A stretch of DNA of 49,771 nucleotides from an uncultured Eubacteriales bacterium. Its GTDB lineage: Bacteria; Bacillota; Clostridia; Peptostreptococcales; Anaerovoracaceae. Location of the stretch: positions 1-49,771 of the forward strand of contig CACYFZ010000019.1 of the NCBI GenBank assembly GCA_902773835.1, written 5' to 3'. The first letter of the stretch is position 1. The number at the start of each line of letters is the position of its first letter. The position numbers and the translations under genes are program-made. The notes below the pieces were generated by a model. It was not told the DNA's origin, ran no database searches, and saw only the letters and a program-made list of their open reading frames with translations. Of this stretch, positions 14,807 through 23,775 are shown piece after piece.

Positions 14807-15358
14807 ATGGGAAAGAAAACGAAAGCTGAGGACATGAACATAAGGGTCTGCGGGATTGAACCTGAGTCAATAGTAGACGGGCCGGGTTTCAGATATGTTC
14901 TTTTCGTACAGGGATGTTCACATCATTGCCTGGGTTGTCACAATCCGGAATCTTGGGCCGTTGATGCCGGTGAAGAAATGACAGTCTCCGATATATTTGA
15001 GGAGATTAAGTCAAATCCGAACCTCCGCGGCGTTACTTTTTCCGGCGGCGAGCCTTTCGAGCAGGTGGAGCCTTTGGTGAGCCTTGCCAAACTTATAAAA
15101 GATGCGGGTCTGACTCTCATGAGCTACAGCGGATATACGCTTGAGGAGCTCAGAGACAGAAAAGATTCCGCAACTGATGAGCTCCTGGATATGCTGGATA
15201 TGTTGGTCGACGGAAGATACATAGAGGCTGAGAGAAATCTGACTTTGGTATACAGAGGCTCCGAGAACCAGCGTGTGATAGACATGAAGAAAACACGTGA
15301 AGACGGAAAGGTAGTTCTCTACCACTCGGATTTCGATGATGACGTGGTAATTATATAG
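14807..15358 (+). CDS. nrdG: Anaerobic ribonucleotide reductase activating protein NrdG
   Basis: A 183-aa radical-SAM activase that uses a 4Fe-4S cluster and S-adenosylmethionine to generate the glycyl radical on class III reductase. The cluster motif is C37-x3-C41-x2-C44 in VQGCSHHCLGCHNPESW, and TFSGGEPFEQ is the SAM-binding GGE motif. IVDGPGFRYVLFVQGC is typical of NrdG. AAAGGAAAG precedes the ATG. It follows the small glycyl-radical gene, its presumed substrate, by 73 nt, and the next gene starts at its stop. Confidence 0.97.
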   Translation: MGKKTKAEDMNIRVCGIEPESIVDGPGFRYVLFVQGCSHHCLGCHNPESWAVDAGEEMTVSDIFEEIKSNPNLRGVTFSGGEPFEQVEPLVSLAKLIKDAGLTLMSYSGYTLEELRDRKDSATDELLDMLDMLVDGRYIEAERNLTLVYRGSENQRVIDMKKTREDGKVVLYHSDFDDDVVII

Positions 15359-16531
15359 ATGAAATTAGAACTTGTAGCGACAGCGACATTCGGCCTTGAG
15401 GCCGTAGTAAGACAAGAAATAGAGGCCCTCGGATGCAAGATCATAAAGACGGAGGACGGCAGAGTCACATATATGGGTGACGAGAGAGCCTTGGTTAAAT
15501 CCAACCTCTGGCTGAGATCTGCAGACAGGGTCTATATTAAATTGGCGGAGTTCGAAGCTAGGGAGTTCGAGGAACTGTTTCAGCAGACAAAGGGCGTGGC
15601 CTGGGAAGAGTTGGTGCCTGCAGACGGAAATGTAATAGTAGTCGGAGGCTCCGTTAAATCATCTTTGCATAGTGTGCCGGCTTGCCAGAAGATTATTAAG
15701 AAGGCTATATCAGTCAGACTCTGCGAGTTCTACTGCAAAGGGCATCTTCCCGAAACGGGAGCGACTTACAGAATCAGATTTATAGCACATAAGGACAGAT
15801 TCATACTGCTTGCAGACAGCAGCGGGGACGGGCTGCATAAAAGAGGATACAGAGTACAGGACGTAGCGGCTCCCATGAAGGAGACGCTGGCGGCGGCATT
15901 GGTACAGCTCAGCTTTTATTATAAAGACAGGGTGCTGGTAGATACATGCTGCGGATCGGGAACAATACCTATAGAAGCAGCGCTGATAGCGCGTAATATT
16001 GCACCGGGTCTGAGCAGGAAGTTTGCAGCCGAGAACTGGGAAATAATAGATTCGGATATATGGAAGGAGGAGAGAAAGAACGCATTTGAAGCGGCTGACT
16101 TTGATACTCCTTTAAACATCACCGGTATGGATATAGACAGGCGTGCCGTCAATGCAGCAAAAGCCAATGCGGATGAAGCCGGTGTCATCGATGATATCGA
16201 CCTTGTTTGCAAGGATATGATTGAGTGGCAGATCGGAGGCGGAATTCCTAAAGGCATCACGCCTGATGAGTACGGTGTAGTGATATCGAATCTTCCGTAC
16301 GGAATAAGGATAGGCGAAGAAAAGGGACTTAAAGCAATATATGCTCATTTCAAAGAGCTGATGGAGACTTGCCCGAATTGGTCATTCTTCTTAATTACCG
16401 CAGATAAAAACCTTGAAAAAGAGATCGGACGAAAGGCGGACAGACGAAGGAAACTGTATAACGGACAGATAGAAACACAGTTCTATCAGTTTCACGGAAA
16501 CAGACCTAAAAGCAGGAAAAACGAGGGGTAG
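15359..16531 (+). CDS. THUMP-domain class I SAM-dependent RNA methyltransferase (RlmL/YpsC-like)
   Basis: A 390-aa protein of the YpsC/RlmL-N group, which methylates guanine N2 in 23S rRNA. An N-terminal ferredoxin-like plus THUMP region (about 1-160) leads into the Rossmann methyltransferase. DTCCGSGTIPIEAALIARNIAPG is motif I, and SNLPYGIR is the catalytic (N/D)PPY-type motif, here NLPY. The ATG abuts the nrdG stop. The stop codon lies in the loop of the terminator hairpin. It is likely co-transcribed with nrdG without a functional link. Confidence 0.9.
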   Translation: MKLELVATATFGLEAVVRQEIEALGCKIIKTEDGRVTYMGDERALVKSNLWLRSADRVYIKLAEFEAREFEELFQQTKGVAWEELVPADGNVIVVGGSVKSSLHSVPACQKIIKKAISVRLCEFYCKGHLPETGATYRIRFIAHKDRFILLADSSGDGLHKRGYRVQDVAAPMKETLAAALVQLSFYYKDRVLVDTCCGSGTIPIEAALIARNIAPGLSRKFAAENWEIIDSDIWKEERKNAFEAADFDTPLNITGMDIDRRAVNAAKANADEAGVIDDIDLVCKDMIEWQIGGGIPKGITPDEYGVVISNLPYGIRIGEEKGLKAIYAHFKELMETCPNWSFFLITADKNLEKEIGRKADRRRKLYNGQIETQFYQFHGNRPKSRKNEG

Positions 16532-16544
16532 AGACCCTCGTTTT
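16518..16544 (+). terminator. Terminator overlapping the end of the methyltransferase gene
   Basis: AAACGAGGG pairs with CCCTCGTTT. The TAG stop of the gene (16529-16531) is in the loop, and a short T tract follows. Confidence 0.85.
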
Positions 16545-16594
16545 ATGTTACAATAACGGAGTACGATTTAGCGTACGAACTTGGGAGGAAACTC

Positions 16595-17542
16595 ATGAAC
16601 AAGAAAGAATTTTACTATCCGTCGGTTGACGGGAAGACACAGATACACGCCATAAGATGGGAACCTGACGGAGAGCCGAAGGCTATATTGCAGATTATTC
16701 ACGGCATGGTTGAATTCATTGACAGATATGATGAATTTGCCGGTTTTCTTGCAGAGCATGGATACCTGGTGGTAGGAGAGGACCATCTCGGCCACGGCGA
16801 GTCGGTTCAATCACCGAAATATCACGGATACTTCGGAGCAGACGGGAATTCATGGGTGATAGCAGACATACATCAGCTCAGATTGATGATGGTAGAAGAG
16901 TATCCTGAGTTGCCTTATATCATGATGGGACATAGCATGGGATCCTTCTTGGTAAGGCAATATATCACAGAGAAGAACGCAAGATACGCGAATGAACTTG
17001 CAGGTGTCATAGTAATGGGAACTGCATGGCAGCCTAAGGCCGTAGCCGAAGTCGGCAAGGCTTTGGCCAAACTGCTGGGAACTGATAAAGTCGGGGTAGA
17101 TGCTAAACTCATAGACATAATCGGATTCAGGAACAACCTGAAAAGAATAAGGAATCCGAGGACAATAAAGGATTGGTTGACCAGAGATGAAGCTGTGGTC
17201 GACAGATACAGGGCCAACCCTATGTGCAGCTTTCATTTCAGCCCGAATGCATACTATCATATGTTCGCAGGCATGCAGAAAGCGCATGATATCAAGAGGA
17301 TGAGAAAACTACCTGAGGGACTTCCTATACTGTTTGTATCCGGAGAAGAAGATCCCGTTGGTGACTGGGGAAAGGGCGTAAAAAAAGCTTTCAGAATTTA
17401 CAGAGAGAATACTCTTTGTGATTTGGAGATACGCTTATATAAGGACGACCGACATGAAATCTTAAATGAGCTCGATAAGGAACAAGTCTTTGAGGACTTG
17501 CTGGAATTCCTTGATTGCTGCTTGGAAAAGAATAAGAAATGA
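16595..17542 (+). CDS. Alpha/beta hydrolase, monoacylglycerol lipase/lysophospholipase type
   Basis: A 315-aa serine hydrolase of the PldB-like family. The oxyanion/lid region IIHGMVEFIDRYDEFAGFLAEHGY is followed by DHLGHGES and the nucleophile elbow MMGHSMGSF (Ser114). FVSGEEDPVGDWGKGV supplies the acid Asp, and KDDRHEILNE the catalytic His. There is no signal peptide, so it acts in the cytoplasm, probably on monoacylglycerols or lysolipids. GGGAGG precedes the ATG. The prepilin peptidase gene starts 15 nt downstream. Confidence 0.92.
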   Translation: MNKKEFYYPSVDGKTQIHAIRWEPDGEPKAILQIIHGMVEFIDRYDEFAGFLAEHGYLVVGEDHLGHGESVQSPKYHGYFGADGNSWVIADIHQLRLMMVEEYPELPYIMMGHSMGSFLVRQYITEKNARYANELAGVIVMGTAWQPKAVAEVGKALAKLLGTDKVGVDAKLIDIIGFRNNLKRIRNPRTIKDWLTRDEAVVDRYRANPMCSFHFSPNAYYHMFAGMQKAHDIKRMRKLPEGLPILFVSGEEDPVGDWGKGVKKAFRIYRENTLCDLEIRLYKDDRHEILNELDKEQVFEDLLEFLDCCLEKNKK

Positions 17543-17557
17543 TATGGGAGACGTCTT

Positions 17558-18313
17558 TTGAGCTACAACATAGAGATTGCCATAAGAATAGGAATTGCAA
17601 TTCTTTTCGCTGTCGTTTTGGGAAACGGCAGCGTTGTGGCGTTTAACAGAATGCCCGCAAAGTGGTTTGAAGACTACGATGATAAGACTCCTTTAGACGA
17701 GGATGCTCCGAAGGTTCTGCCTCCGAAATTGATAGAGGCTGATAATGCGGGTAGACAGAGGATCCCGAGCACTCCATGGAAGTATGCGTTTGTCTCATAT
17801 TTTGCGATTTGCGGTATTTACCTGGCTATAAGGGGCGGAAGTATATCATACGAGATTGCCACGCTTTGTACGCTGTTTATAGTCCTTGAGATGGCTATAT
17901 CCGATCAACTCTATCAGGTAGTGCCCGATCAATTCAGCTGGGCTCTTATAGCAATGGCGATAGGATTTACGGATTATTACGATAAATGGTGGGAGCAGCC
18001 TGCGGGGGCTTTTATCGGACTCGGGATATCCCTTGTAATATTAGTGCTGGGACATTTACTGTTTAAGACGGGATCCATAGGCGGTGCAGATATAAAATTC
18101 TTTACATGCATGGGGCTCATCACCGGAAGGACGGGCGTGGTTATCATCTTCATTTTGACAACGTTATTCTTTGCTCTGTATTCAGGAATCAGAATTGCGA
18201 GCGGACACGGAAGCATAAAAGATAAGAACGCTATGCTTCCGGCAGGACTTGTTGCCGTTACGATATACATGCTGTTTTTATGGAATATAAGCGAATTGTT
18301 TTTTAAACTGTAG
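17558..18313 (+). CDS. Prepilin peptidase (A24-type aspartic protease)
   Basis: A 251-aa polytopic membrane protein with the two catalytic aspartates of A24 peptidases: D116 in EMAISDQLYQVVPDQ and D178 in TGSIGGADIKFF (GxGD-like, here GGAD). About seven membrane spans. The N-terminal GNGSVVAFNRMP echoes the GSFLNVVxxRLP segment of bifunctional PilD enzymes, but the CxxC methyltransferase zinc site is missing. The start is a TTG after GGGAG. No pilin or secretion genes lie nearby, so the substrate is encoded elsewhere. Confidence 0.85.
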   Translation: MSYNIEIAIRIGIAILFAVVLGNGSVVAFNRMPAKWFEDYDDKTPLDEDAPKVLPPKLIEADNAGRQRIPSTPWKYAFVSYFAICGIYLAIRGGSISYEIATLCTLFIVLEMAISDQLYQVVPDQFSWALIAMAIGFTDYYDKWWEQPAGAFIGLGISLVILVLGHLLFKTGSIGGADIKFFTCMGLITGRTGVVIIFILTTLFFALYSGIRIASGHGSIKDKNAMLPAGLVAVTIYMLFLWNISELFFKL

Positions 18314-18340
18314 GAAGAGTCTAAGGAGCAGAGACTGCTG

Positions 18341-19117
18341 ATGGGACAGAATGTTTTGATAACAATCGAATATGACGGAACGAATTTTTCGGGCTGGCAG
18401 ATACAACCAAAAACCAGAACGGTGCAGGGTGAGATAGAGCACGTCTTGAAATATATTGCCGGAGAAGATGTACATATCCACGGTACCAGCAGGACTGATG
18501 CCGGTGTACACGCTCTCGGCCAGTGTGCGACTTTCGAGTGGAACAGCAATATGCCGGTTAAGAAGTTAGCAGAAGTTATGAACAGAAGATTCGGTGCCGG
18601 AGGAGAAGGCAGGTCAGGTGCGCCCGGGGATATCCGAATTATCTCCGCCGAGGTAGTGGGTGACGAGTTTCACGCCAGATATTCATGCAAAGGCAAGACG
18701 TACAGATACATTATTGATAAAACAGGTGATATTTTCAGGAGAAATATCAGCTTTCAATATCCGGGCGCGGATAGTTTGGATATAGATGCTATGCGATCTG
18801 CAGCTTCATTTATTATCGGTACTCACGATTTCAAATGCTTTGAGACAGCAGGGGGCACCCCCCGAGAAAGCACCGTAAGAACTGTTTCCGCACTAGTAAT
18901 CAGTGAAGAAAAAGACTCGATAATTATCGAGGTAACAGGAGACGGTTTCCTGTATAATATGGTGAGAATAATCGTAGGGACTTTGGTGGAAGCAGGTGCC
19001 GGAAAAAGAACGGCGGAAAGTGTAAAGGATGCGATTGAAAGTAAGGATCGCAGCAAGTCCGGTTTCACCGCACCTCCACAGGGACTCTATTTAAAAGAAA
19101 TATATTTTGAAAGGTAA
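18341..19117 (+). CDS. truA: tRNA pseudouridine(38-40) synthase TruA
   Basis: A 258-aa TruA that isomerises uridines 38-40 in the anticodon arm. LITIEYDGTNFSGWQIQP is the N-terminal signature, and the catalytic Asp53 lies in HGTSRTDAGVHALGQ. FHARYSCKGKTYRY and GDGFLYNMVRIIVGTLVEAG complete the fold. A GGAG-containing site precedes the ATG. scpA starts 8 nt after the stop, giving a compact truA-scpA-scpB unit. Confidence 0.97.
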   Translation: MGQNVLITIEYDGTNFSGWQIQPKTRTVQGEIEHVLKYIAGEDVHIHGTSRTDAGVHALGQCATFEWNSNMPVKKLAEVMNRRFGAGGEGRSGAPGDIRIISAEVVGDEFHARYSCKGKTYRYIIDKTGDIFRRNISFQYPGADSLDIDAMRSAASFIIGTHDFKCFETAGGTPRESTVRTVSALVISEEKDSIIIEVTGDGFLYNMVRIIVGTLVEAGAGKRTAESVKDAIESKDRSKSGFTAPPQGLYLKEIYFER

Positions 19118-19125
19118 AAATCTAA

Positions 19126-19953
19126 GTGTATAAAGTCAGGATTGACAAATTCGAAGGCCCTTTCGACCTTCTCATATATCTGCTGGAAAACGCCAAGATG
19201 GATATCTACGATATCAAAGTGGCGGAGATTACCGAGCAGTATATTGCTTACCTCAAGGAGATGGAAGATCTGAACATTGAGGTTGAGACTGAGTTTATCG
19301 TGCTCGCAGCAGTGCTTATCAGACTGAAGTCTCATATGCTGCTTCCTAGAGTTTCTGATAATCCGGATGAGGACGTAATAGTCGAAGATCCGAGACTGGA
19401 GCTCACAACAAGGCTGCTCGACTACATGCGCACAAAGAAGACTGCGGAAATTCTTGCAGACCTCGAAGAGTATAACCTGGCGATTCATGAGAAGCCGGCA
19501 GAGGACTTGTCCGAATACGTGGGAGAGCCTGATGAGATATTAAAAGCTTCCGATGAGCAGCTCGTAAATGCGTTCATCCTCTTCCTTACGAGAAAGAAAA
19601 AGATAGAAGAGGTACAGAGGAGATATCAAAGGGTAAGAAGGCGTAAAGAGTCAATCGAGTCCAGAATAAAGGATATGACAAAGGTTCTGGAACACAGACT
19701 GACGCCGGGCACGAGCGGAGTTTCCTTCATGGAACTGCTGCCGGAGGAGCCTGACAGATACGATATGACGCTCTCGTTTATGTCCTTGCTCTCCATGATA
19801 AAGAATCAGGGATATGACGCAGAGCAGGAAGAAAATTTCGGAGAGATAACAGTAAAGAGAAAAGATCCTGCCGTCATCGCTGCCAACATGGCAGTATCGA
19901 CGGACGCACAGACGGACTGGGATACAGAAGCGGAGGCAGAGAATGTACAGTAA
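19126..19953 (+). CDS. scpA: Segregation and condensation protein A
   Basis: A 275-aa kleisin that bridges the SMC heads with ScpB to compact and segregate the chromosome. The N-terminus VRIDKFEGPFDLLIYLLENAKMDIYDI is the SMC-neck-binding domain. LAAVLIRLKSHMLLP and the C-terminal winged helix around VSFMELLPE are conserved. The start is a GTG at 19126 with a weak ribosome site. The end overlaps scpB by 11 nt. The acidic C-terminal tail is slightly longer than usual. Confidence 0.96.
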   Translation: MYKVRIDKFEGPFDLLIYLLENAKMDIYDIKVAEITEQYIAYLKEMEDLNIEVETEFIVLAAVLIRLKSHMLLPRVSDNPDEDVIVEDPRLELTTRLLDYMRTKKTAEILADLEEYNLAIHEKPAEDLSEYVGEPDEILKASDEQLVNAFILFLTRKKKIEEVQRRYQRVRRRKESIESRIKDMTKVLEHRLTPGTSGVSFMELLPEEPDRYDMTLSFMSLLSMIKNQGYDAEQEENFGEITVKRKDPAVIAANMAVSTDAQTDWDTEAEAENVQ

Positions 19954-20617
19954 GAAAACAATGAAATCGGCGCTTGAAACACTGATGTTTATGTGGGGAG
20001 AGCCGCTAGACGTAAAGGATGCTGCCGAAGTTTTGGAGGCAGAGAAATCGGAAGTAAGAGAATTATTCAGAGAACTGAAGACAGAATATGAACAAGAGGG
20101 ACGCGGAATAAGAATTCGTGAAGCCGGAGACGCTTTCGGTTATGTTACTCATGTTGAAAATGATATGTTCGTGCAGAAACTATGCACACCTGTAAGAGTC
20201 AGAAGACTTTCACAGGCGGCTCTTGAGGTTCTGGCAATAATCGCTTACAGACAGCCGGTTACCAGATCGGAAATCGATTCGATAAGAGGAATCAAGAGTG
20301 AAAGAGTAATAGACGGTCTTATGGACAAGGGCCTTGTTGAGGTGACCGGACGTTCCGAAGGCGTAGGAAGACCGCTTCTCTACGGAACCACGAGAGAGTT
20401 CCTGAAGAAGTTCGGATTTGCCTCTTTGAAAGATCTGCCTGAGGTTCCTGAGTATGAAGAGATGAGACGCGAAAGAGAAGAAGAGGGCGGACAGCTCTTC
20501 ATCAACTTCGATGAAACTGATGAAGCAGAGTCAGAGGCACCTGCATCAGAAACTGAGATTCAGGAAACTGAAGAAGATCATAACAGACGCCGGATGTCCC
20601 CCGCCTCAACGGAGTAG
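19943..20617 (+). CDS. scpB: Segregation and condensation protein B
   Basis: A 224-aa ScpB with two winged-helix domains that dimerises on ScpA. MKSALETLMFMWGEPLDVKDAAE starts domain one; LSQAALEVLAIIAYRQPVTRSEIDSIRG and the RPLLYGTTREFLKKFG segment are diagnostic. Most ScpB proteins end about 25-30 residues earlier. Here the extra C-terminal tail (about HNRRRMSPASTE) is read from the first hairpin of the structured element at 20600-20704, so the element may have replaced the original stop. Confidence 0.95.
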   Translation: MYSKKTMKSALETLMFMWGEPLDVKDAAEVLEAEKSEVRELFRELKTEYEQEGRGIRIREAGDAFGYVTHVENDMFVQKLCTPVRVRRLSQAALEVLAIIAYRQPVTRSEIDSIRGIKSERVIDGLMDKGLVEVTGRSEGVGRPLLYGTTREFLKKFGFASLKDLPEVPEYEEMRREREEEGGQLFINFDETDEAESEAPASETEIQETEEDHNRRRMSPASTE

Positions 20618-20704
20618 GCGGCGGGTTCCATATTCGATCGTCAGTGGCGGGTCGCAATCCCCGACTGACGATCTCATGCCAAGCGAGCTTGATGGAGCTT
20701 CGCT
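20600..20704 (+). repeat. Triple-hairpin structured element between scpB and rluB
   Basis: Three consecutive inverted repeats. First, CCCGCC (20600-20605) with GGCGGG (20620-20625), which encloses the scpB stop. Second, GATCGTCAGT (20636-20645) with ACTGACGATC (20664-20673), extended inward by CGGG/CCCG. Third, AGCGA-GCT (20682-20689) with AGC-T-TCGCT (20696-20704). There are no T tracts. This looks like a palindromic repeat unit or a structured untranslated RNA. No second copy is seen in the window. Confidence 0.65.
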
Positions 20705-20732
20705 CCTGGTTGAACGAGGAAAGTGAAGCATA

Positions 20733-21434
20733 ATGCGAATAAATCAATACATAGCTGCATCCGGAGTATGCAGCCGCAGAAAGGCAGATGAAATAATAGA
20801 GGAGGGCAGGGTCAGAGTAAACGGCTCTGTTCTTGATGTGCTGGGATATCACGTTCAGGAAGGTGACGTAATAGAGGTGGACGGAGTCCGCATAGAGCCC
20901 GAAACCAAAAAGGTGTATTATCTGCTGAATAAACCGATGGGATATGTTACATCTACCGCGGACAAGGAAGGCAGACCTGTTGTAACAGAACTGGTGCCCG
21001 ATGACGTGAGAGTGTTTCCTGTCGGCAGGCTCGATTTCAATACGACAGGTCTTCTTATCCTTACTAATGACGGAGACCTTGCCAATAAGCTTATGCATCC
21101 GTCCGGAGAATTCGATAAAAAGTATCTGGTAAGAGCGGCCGGCATAGTTACCAGAAAGGAAGCTGAGATACTGTCAAAGGGAGTAGATATCGGAGGTTTT
21201 GTTACCGGCCCTGCCGAGGTGTATTTGATAAAACATGACAGAAACTCCACGATTGCTGAGATTACAATACATGAGGGAAAGAATCGACAAGTGCGTCGAA
21301 TGTTCGAAGCTATAGGGCATCCCGTGCAGGAACTCTGCAGGACAGGACTAGGGAATTTAACTATAGGCAAACTTGCAATCGGGCAGTGCCGAAAACTGAG
21401 CCCGGCTGAAGTCGAATATCTTAAAAGAGTTTAG
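20733..21434 (+). CDS. rluB: RluB/RsuA-family rRNA pseudouridine synthase
   Basis: A 233-aa pseudouridine synthase with an N-terminal S4 domain (MRINQYIAASGVCSRRKADEII) and the catalytic domain with VGRLDFNTTGLLILTNDGDLA (Asp101). EGKNRQVRRMFEAIGHPVQEL is the family's C-terminal motif. It likely modifies 23S rRNA near position 2605, though RsuA-type 16S specificity cannot be excluded. GAGGAAAG precedes the ATG. In Firmicutes it often follows scpAB. Confidence 0.94.
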   Translation: MRINQYIAASGVCSRRKADEIIEEGRVRVNGSVLDVLGYHVQEGDVIEVDGVRIEPETKKVYYLLNKPMGYVTSTADKEGRPVVTELVPDDVRVFPVGRLDFNTTGLLILTNDGDLANKLMHPSGEFDKKYLVRAAGIVTRKEAEILSKGVDIGGFVTGPAEVYLIKHDRNSTIAEITIHEGKNRQVRRMFEAIGHPVQELCRTGLGNLTIGKLAIGQCRKLSPAEVEYLKRV

Positions 21435-21435
21435 G

Positions 21436-21472
21436 AAAAACACAGCCACTGAATATGAGGCTGTGTTTTTTG
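21436..21472 (+). terminator. Terminator after rluB
   Basis: AAACACAGCC/GGCTGTGTTT, ten base pairs, then a T tract. Confidence 0.92.
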
Positions 21473-21622
21473 CATTTCATACCCATAAAGATGTCGCTTG
21501 TCAAGAAAATCAAAAAATAATTGCTGTGGAGATTAGTATATGCATAACAAGAACAGAGTTGCGTAGCAGAATGCGATATATAGTTATAGCGTATTCGGAA
21601 AGAAGGAGAAGAGGTAAACGAT

Positions 21623-22150
21623 ATGAAAAAGGCATTATTACTAATTTTGGCAGTTGCAATTATGCTAATCCCGGCTTGTTCACTACACAAAGAAAAACTC
21701 TCAGACAATATTGTAGGCGAGTGGACGGGGCAGATTGATGCTACAGAAGCATTATCTGATATAATCAGCGATAAAATCAGTTTCGGAATCAATTTGCCGA
21801 TTGACCCTATAATCTGTGATATTACATTTTGCTTCAATGAGGACGGAAGCTGCTATTATGCAATTGATTCGGAAGCTCTGATGGAAGAAATAGGAGATAG
21901 CGTAAGAGGTATCGGTGAGTCTATGCTCGGCATCAGTATGGACGGATTAGTTGACAGTGCAGTTTCGTACTTTTCAGAGAAGTACCCAATAGATAAGGTA
22001 AACGGAGTATATGTAGTCGACGATGAAAACAATACTGTTACAATACACATGGATGACGGAGAAGAATACAATGTTCCTTTAAATAAAGATGGCTGCTTGG
22101 TACTTGGAGAGGAGGGACTGAGTCAAAGCATCGTACTCAAAAAGAACTAA
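21623..22150 (+). CDS. Small lipoprotein of unknown function
   Basis: A 175-aa secreted lipoprotein. MKKALLLILAVAIMLIPACS is a type II signal peptide, with the lipid-modified cysteine at 19. The mature part begins with an acidic lipocalin-like segment (VGEWTGQIDATEAL) and ends in a strand-rich region with VNGVYVVDDENNTVTIHMDDG, reminiscent of lipocalin/DUF-type scoring domains in Clostridia surface lipoproteins. AGAAGGAGAAGAGG upstream is a good ribosome site. It is monocistronic with a bidirectional terminator shared with the liv operon. Confidence 0.8.
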   Translation: MKKALLLILAVAIMLIPACSLHKEKLSDNIVGEWTGQIDATEALSDIISDKISFGINLPIDPIICDITFCFNEDGSCYYAIDSEALMEEIGDSVRGIGESMLGISMDGLVDSAVSYFSEKYPIDKVNGVYVVDDENNTVTIHMDDGEEYNVPLNKDGCLVLGEEGLSQSIVLKKN

Positions 22151-22176
22151 AAGAATCTCACACATATCGCAATTTG

Positions 22177-22202
22177 AAAAAAGGAGCCGAAGCTCCTTTT
22201 TT
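22177..22202. terminator. Bidirectional terminator between the lipoprotein gene and livF
   Basis: AAGGAGC/GCTCCTT with a CGAA loop, flanked by A and T runs on both sides, at the meeting point of two convergent units. Confidence 0.88.
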
Positions 22203-22209
22203 GTTGATA

Positions 22210-22914
22210 TTATTCGCCGAGGTAGGCGGCCTGGACTCTTTCGTCTCCGAGGAGGGCCTTACCCGGGCCTGCCATAGTTATGACACCTGTCTCCATTACA
22301 TATGCGTAGTCTGAGATGTCCAGGGCGGCTTTGGCGTTCTGCTCGATGAGCAGGATGTTAACGCCGTCCTCTTTAATCTTCTGAATAACCGCGAAGATGT
22401 CCTTGATGACGAGAGGCGCGAGTCCAAGCGACGGCTCGTCCAGCATCAGGAGTTTCGGCTTGGACATCAGTGCACGCGCTACCGCGAGCATCTGCTGCTC
22501 TCCTCCGGAGAGCGTCGCGCCGAGCTGCCAGGTTCTCTCTGCTATACGCGGGAAGAGTTCATATACCCATTCTCTGTCTCTGGCAATCTCCGCTTTATCC
22601 TTACGAAGATAAGCTCCTGCAGCAATATTCTCATCAACTGTCAAATCCGGGAAAATCCTTCTGCCCTCAGGACAGAGTATGATTCCTTCTCCGACGATAT
22701 CTTTGGTCTTAAAAGATGTAATCTCAGTATCGTCCCAGTAAATGTGACCGTCAGTCTTCGGCACCAAACCCATAATAGATTTTAGCGTCGTGGATTTTCC
22801 TGCACCGTTGGCTCCGATAAGTGAGATTATCTTTCCGTCAGGTACGTCTATATTGATACCTCTGAGGGCGTGAATACCGCCGTAATGTACGTTTAAATCT
22901 CTAATCGCCAGCAT
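22210..22914 (-). CDS. livF: Branched-chain amino acid ABC transporter ATPase LivF
   Basis: A 234-aa ABC ATPase of the LivF type. The Walker A is GANGAGKST, the Q-loop lies near residue 85, the signature is LSGGEQQML, and Walker B is LLMLDEPSLGLAP. LivF pairs with LivG to energise uptake of leucine, isoleucine and valine (or related amino acids) through LivHM. It is the last gene of livKHMGF, and its ATG overlaps the livG stop by one base. Confidence 0.95.
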   Translation of the reverse strand: MLAIRDLNVHYGGIHALRGINIDVPDGKIISLIGANGAGKSTTLKSIMGLVPKTDGHIYWDDTEITSFKTKDIVGEGIILCPEGRRIFPDLTVDENIAAGAYLRKDKAEIARDREWVYELFPRIAERTWQLGATLSGGEQQMLAVARALMSKPKLLMLDEPSLGLAPLVIKDIFAVIQKIKEDGVNILLIEQNAKAALDISDYAYVMETGVITMAGPGKALLGDERVQAAYLGE

Positions 22915-23774
22915 TATTCATCACCTCCCAGATAAGCTTCTATAACGGCAGAGTTGGCCTGGATCTCTTCCGGAGTTCCGTCGGCAATCTGTCCGCCGTA
23001 GTTGAGCACGTATATGTGTTCACAGATTCCCATGATAACCTGCATGTGATGCTCAATCATGAGAATGGAAAGATCAAACTCATCTCTGATGCGCCCGATA
23101 AACTTCATGAGGTCGTCAGACTCCTGAGGGTTCATACCGGCAGCCGGCTCGTCCAAAAGAAGTATGGATGGATGAGTTGCCAAAGCACGGGCGATTTCCA
23201 GGTGTCTTTGCTTTCCGTAAGGAAGGGAAGTGGCCATATCGTTTCTGTTTTCATACAGATCCACTTTCTTCAGAAGCTCCATGGCTTCTTCTCTCATGGT
23301 CTTTTCTTCCTCGCGAGCCTTCTTGCTTCTGAATGTGGCACCGAATACGGATTCGCTCTGATTCATATGCATGGCGACCATAACATTTTCCAATACTGTC
23401 ATTCCCTTGAAAAGTCTGATGTTTTGGAAAGTACGCGCCACACCGAGTTTCGTAACTTTATCCGGAAGCATGGTGAGGGCTTTTGTATACTTGCCCTGAT
23501 TCTTTCCTTTATAGGCATCCTTCATCTTTCCCTGAGGATAGTTTTCTATTACGACTTCACCGTTGATCTCAACAGCTCCGTTTGTAGGCTCATATACGCC
23601 CGTAATGCAGTTGAATGCAGTGGTCTTTCCCGCACCGTTCGGTCCGATCAGTCCCACGATTTCATTCTTATGAACATCGAGGTTGAGGTTGTCTACGGCG
23701 ACAACTCCTCCGAACTGCATCGTGATGTCGGAGAGTCTCAGTACGACTTCTCTGTTATCTTTTTTCTCAGCCAT
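22914..23774 (-). CDS. livG: Branched-chain amino acid ABC transporter ATPase LivG
   Basis: A 286-aa LivG-type ATPase. Walker A is GPNGAGKTT and Walker B is [13 protein letters not shown]; the signature region is shortened to [16 protein letters not shown], as usual in LivG. The C-terminal [18 protein letters not shown] is characteristic. A lysine-rich insert (about 75-95) accounts for the extra length over the usual 255. It lies one base from livM and overlaps livF. Confidence 0.96.
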   Translation of the reverse strand: MAEKKDNREVVLRLSDITMQFGGVVAVDNLNLDVHKNEIVGLIGPNGAGKTTAFNCITGVYEPTNGAVEINGEVVIENYPQGKMKDAYKGKNQGKYTKALTMLPDKVTKLGVARTFQNIRLFKGMTVLENVMVAMHMNQSESVFGATFRSKKAREEEKTMREEAMELLKKVDLYENRNDMATSLPYGKQRHLEIARALATHPSILLLDEPAAGMNPQESDDLMKFIGRIRDEFDLSILMIEHHMQVIMGICEHIYVLNYGGQIADGTPEEIQANSAVIEAYLGGDE

Positions 23775-23775
23775 A

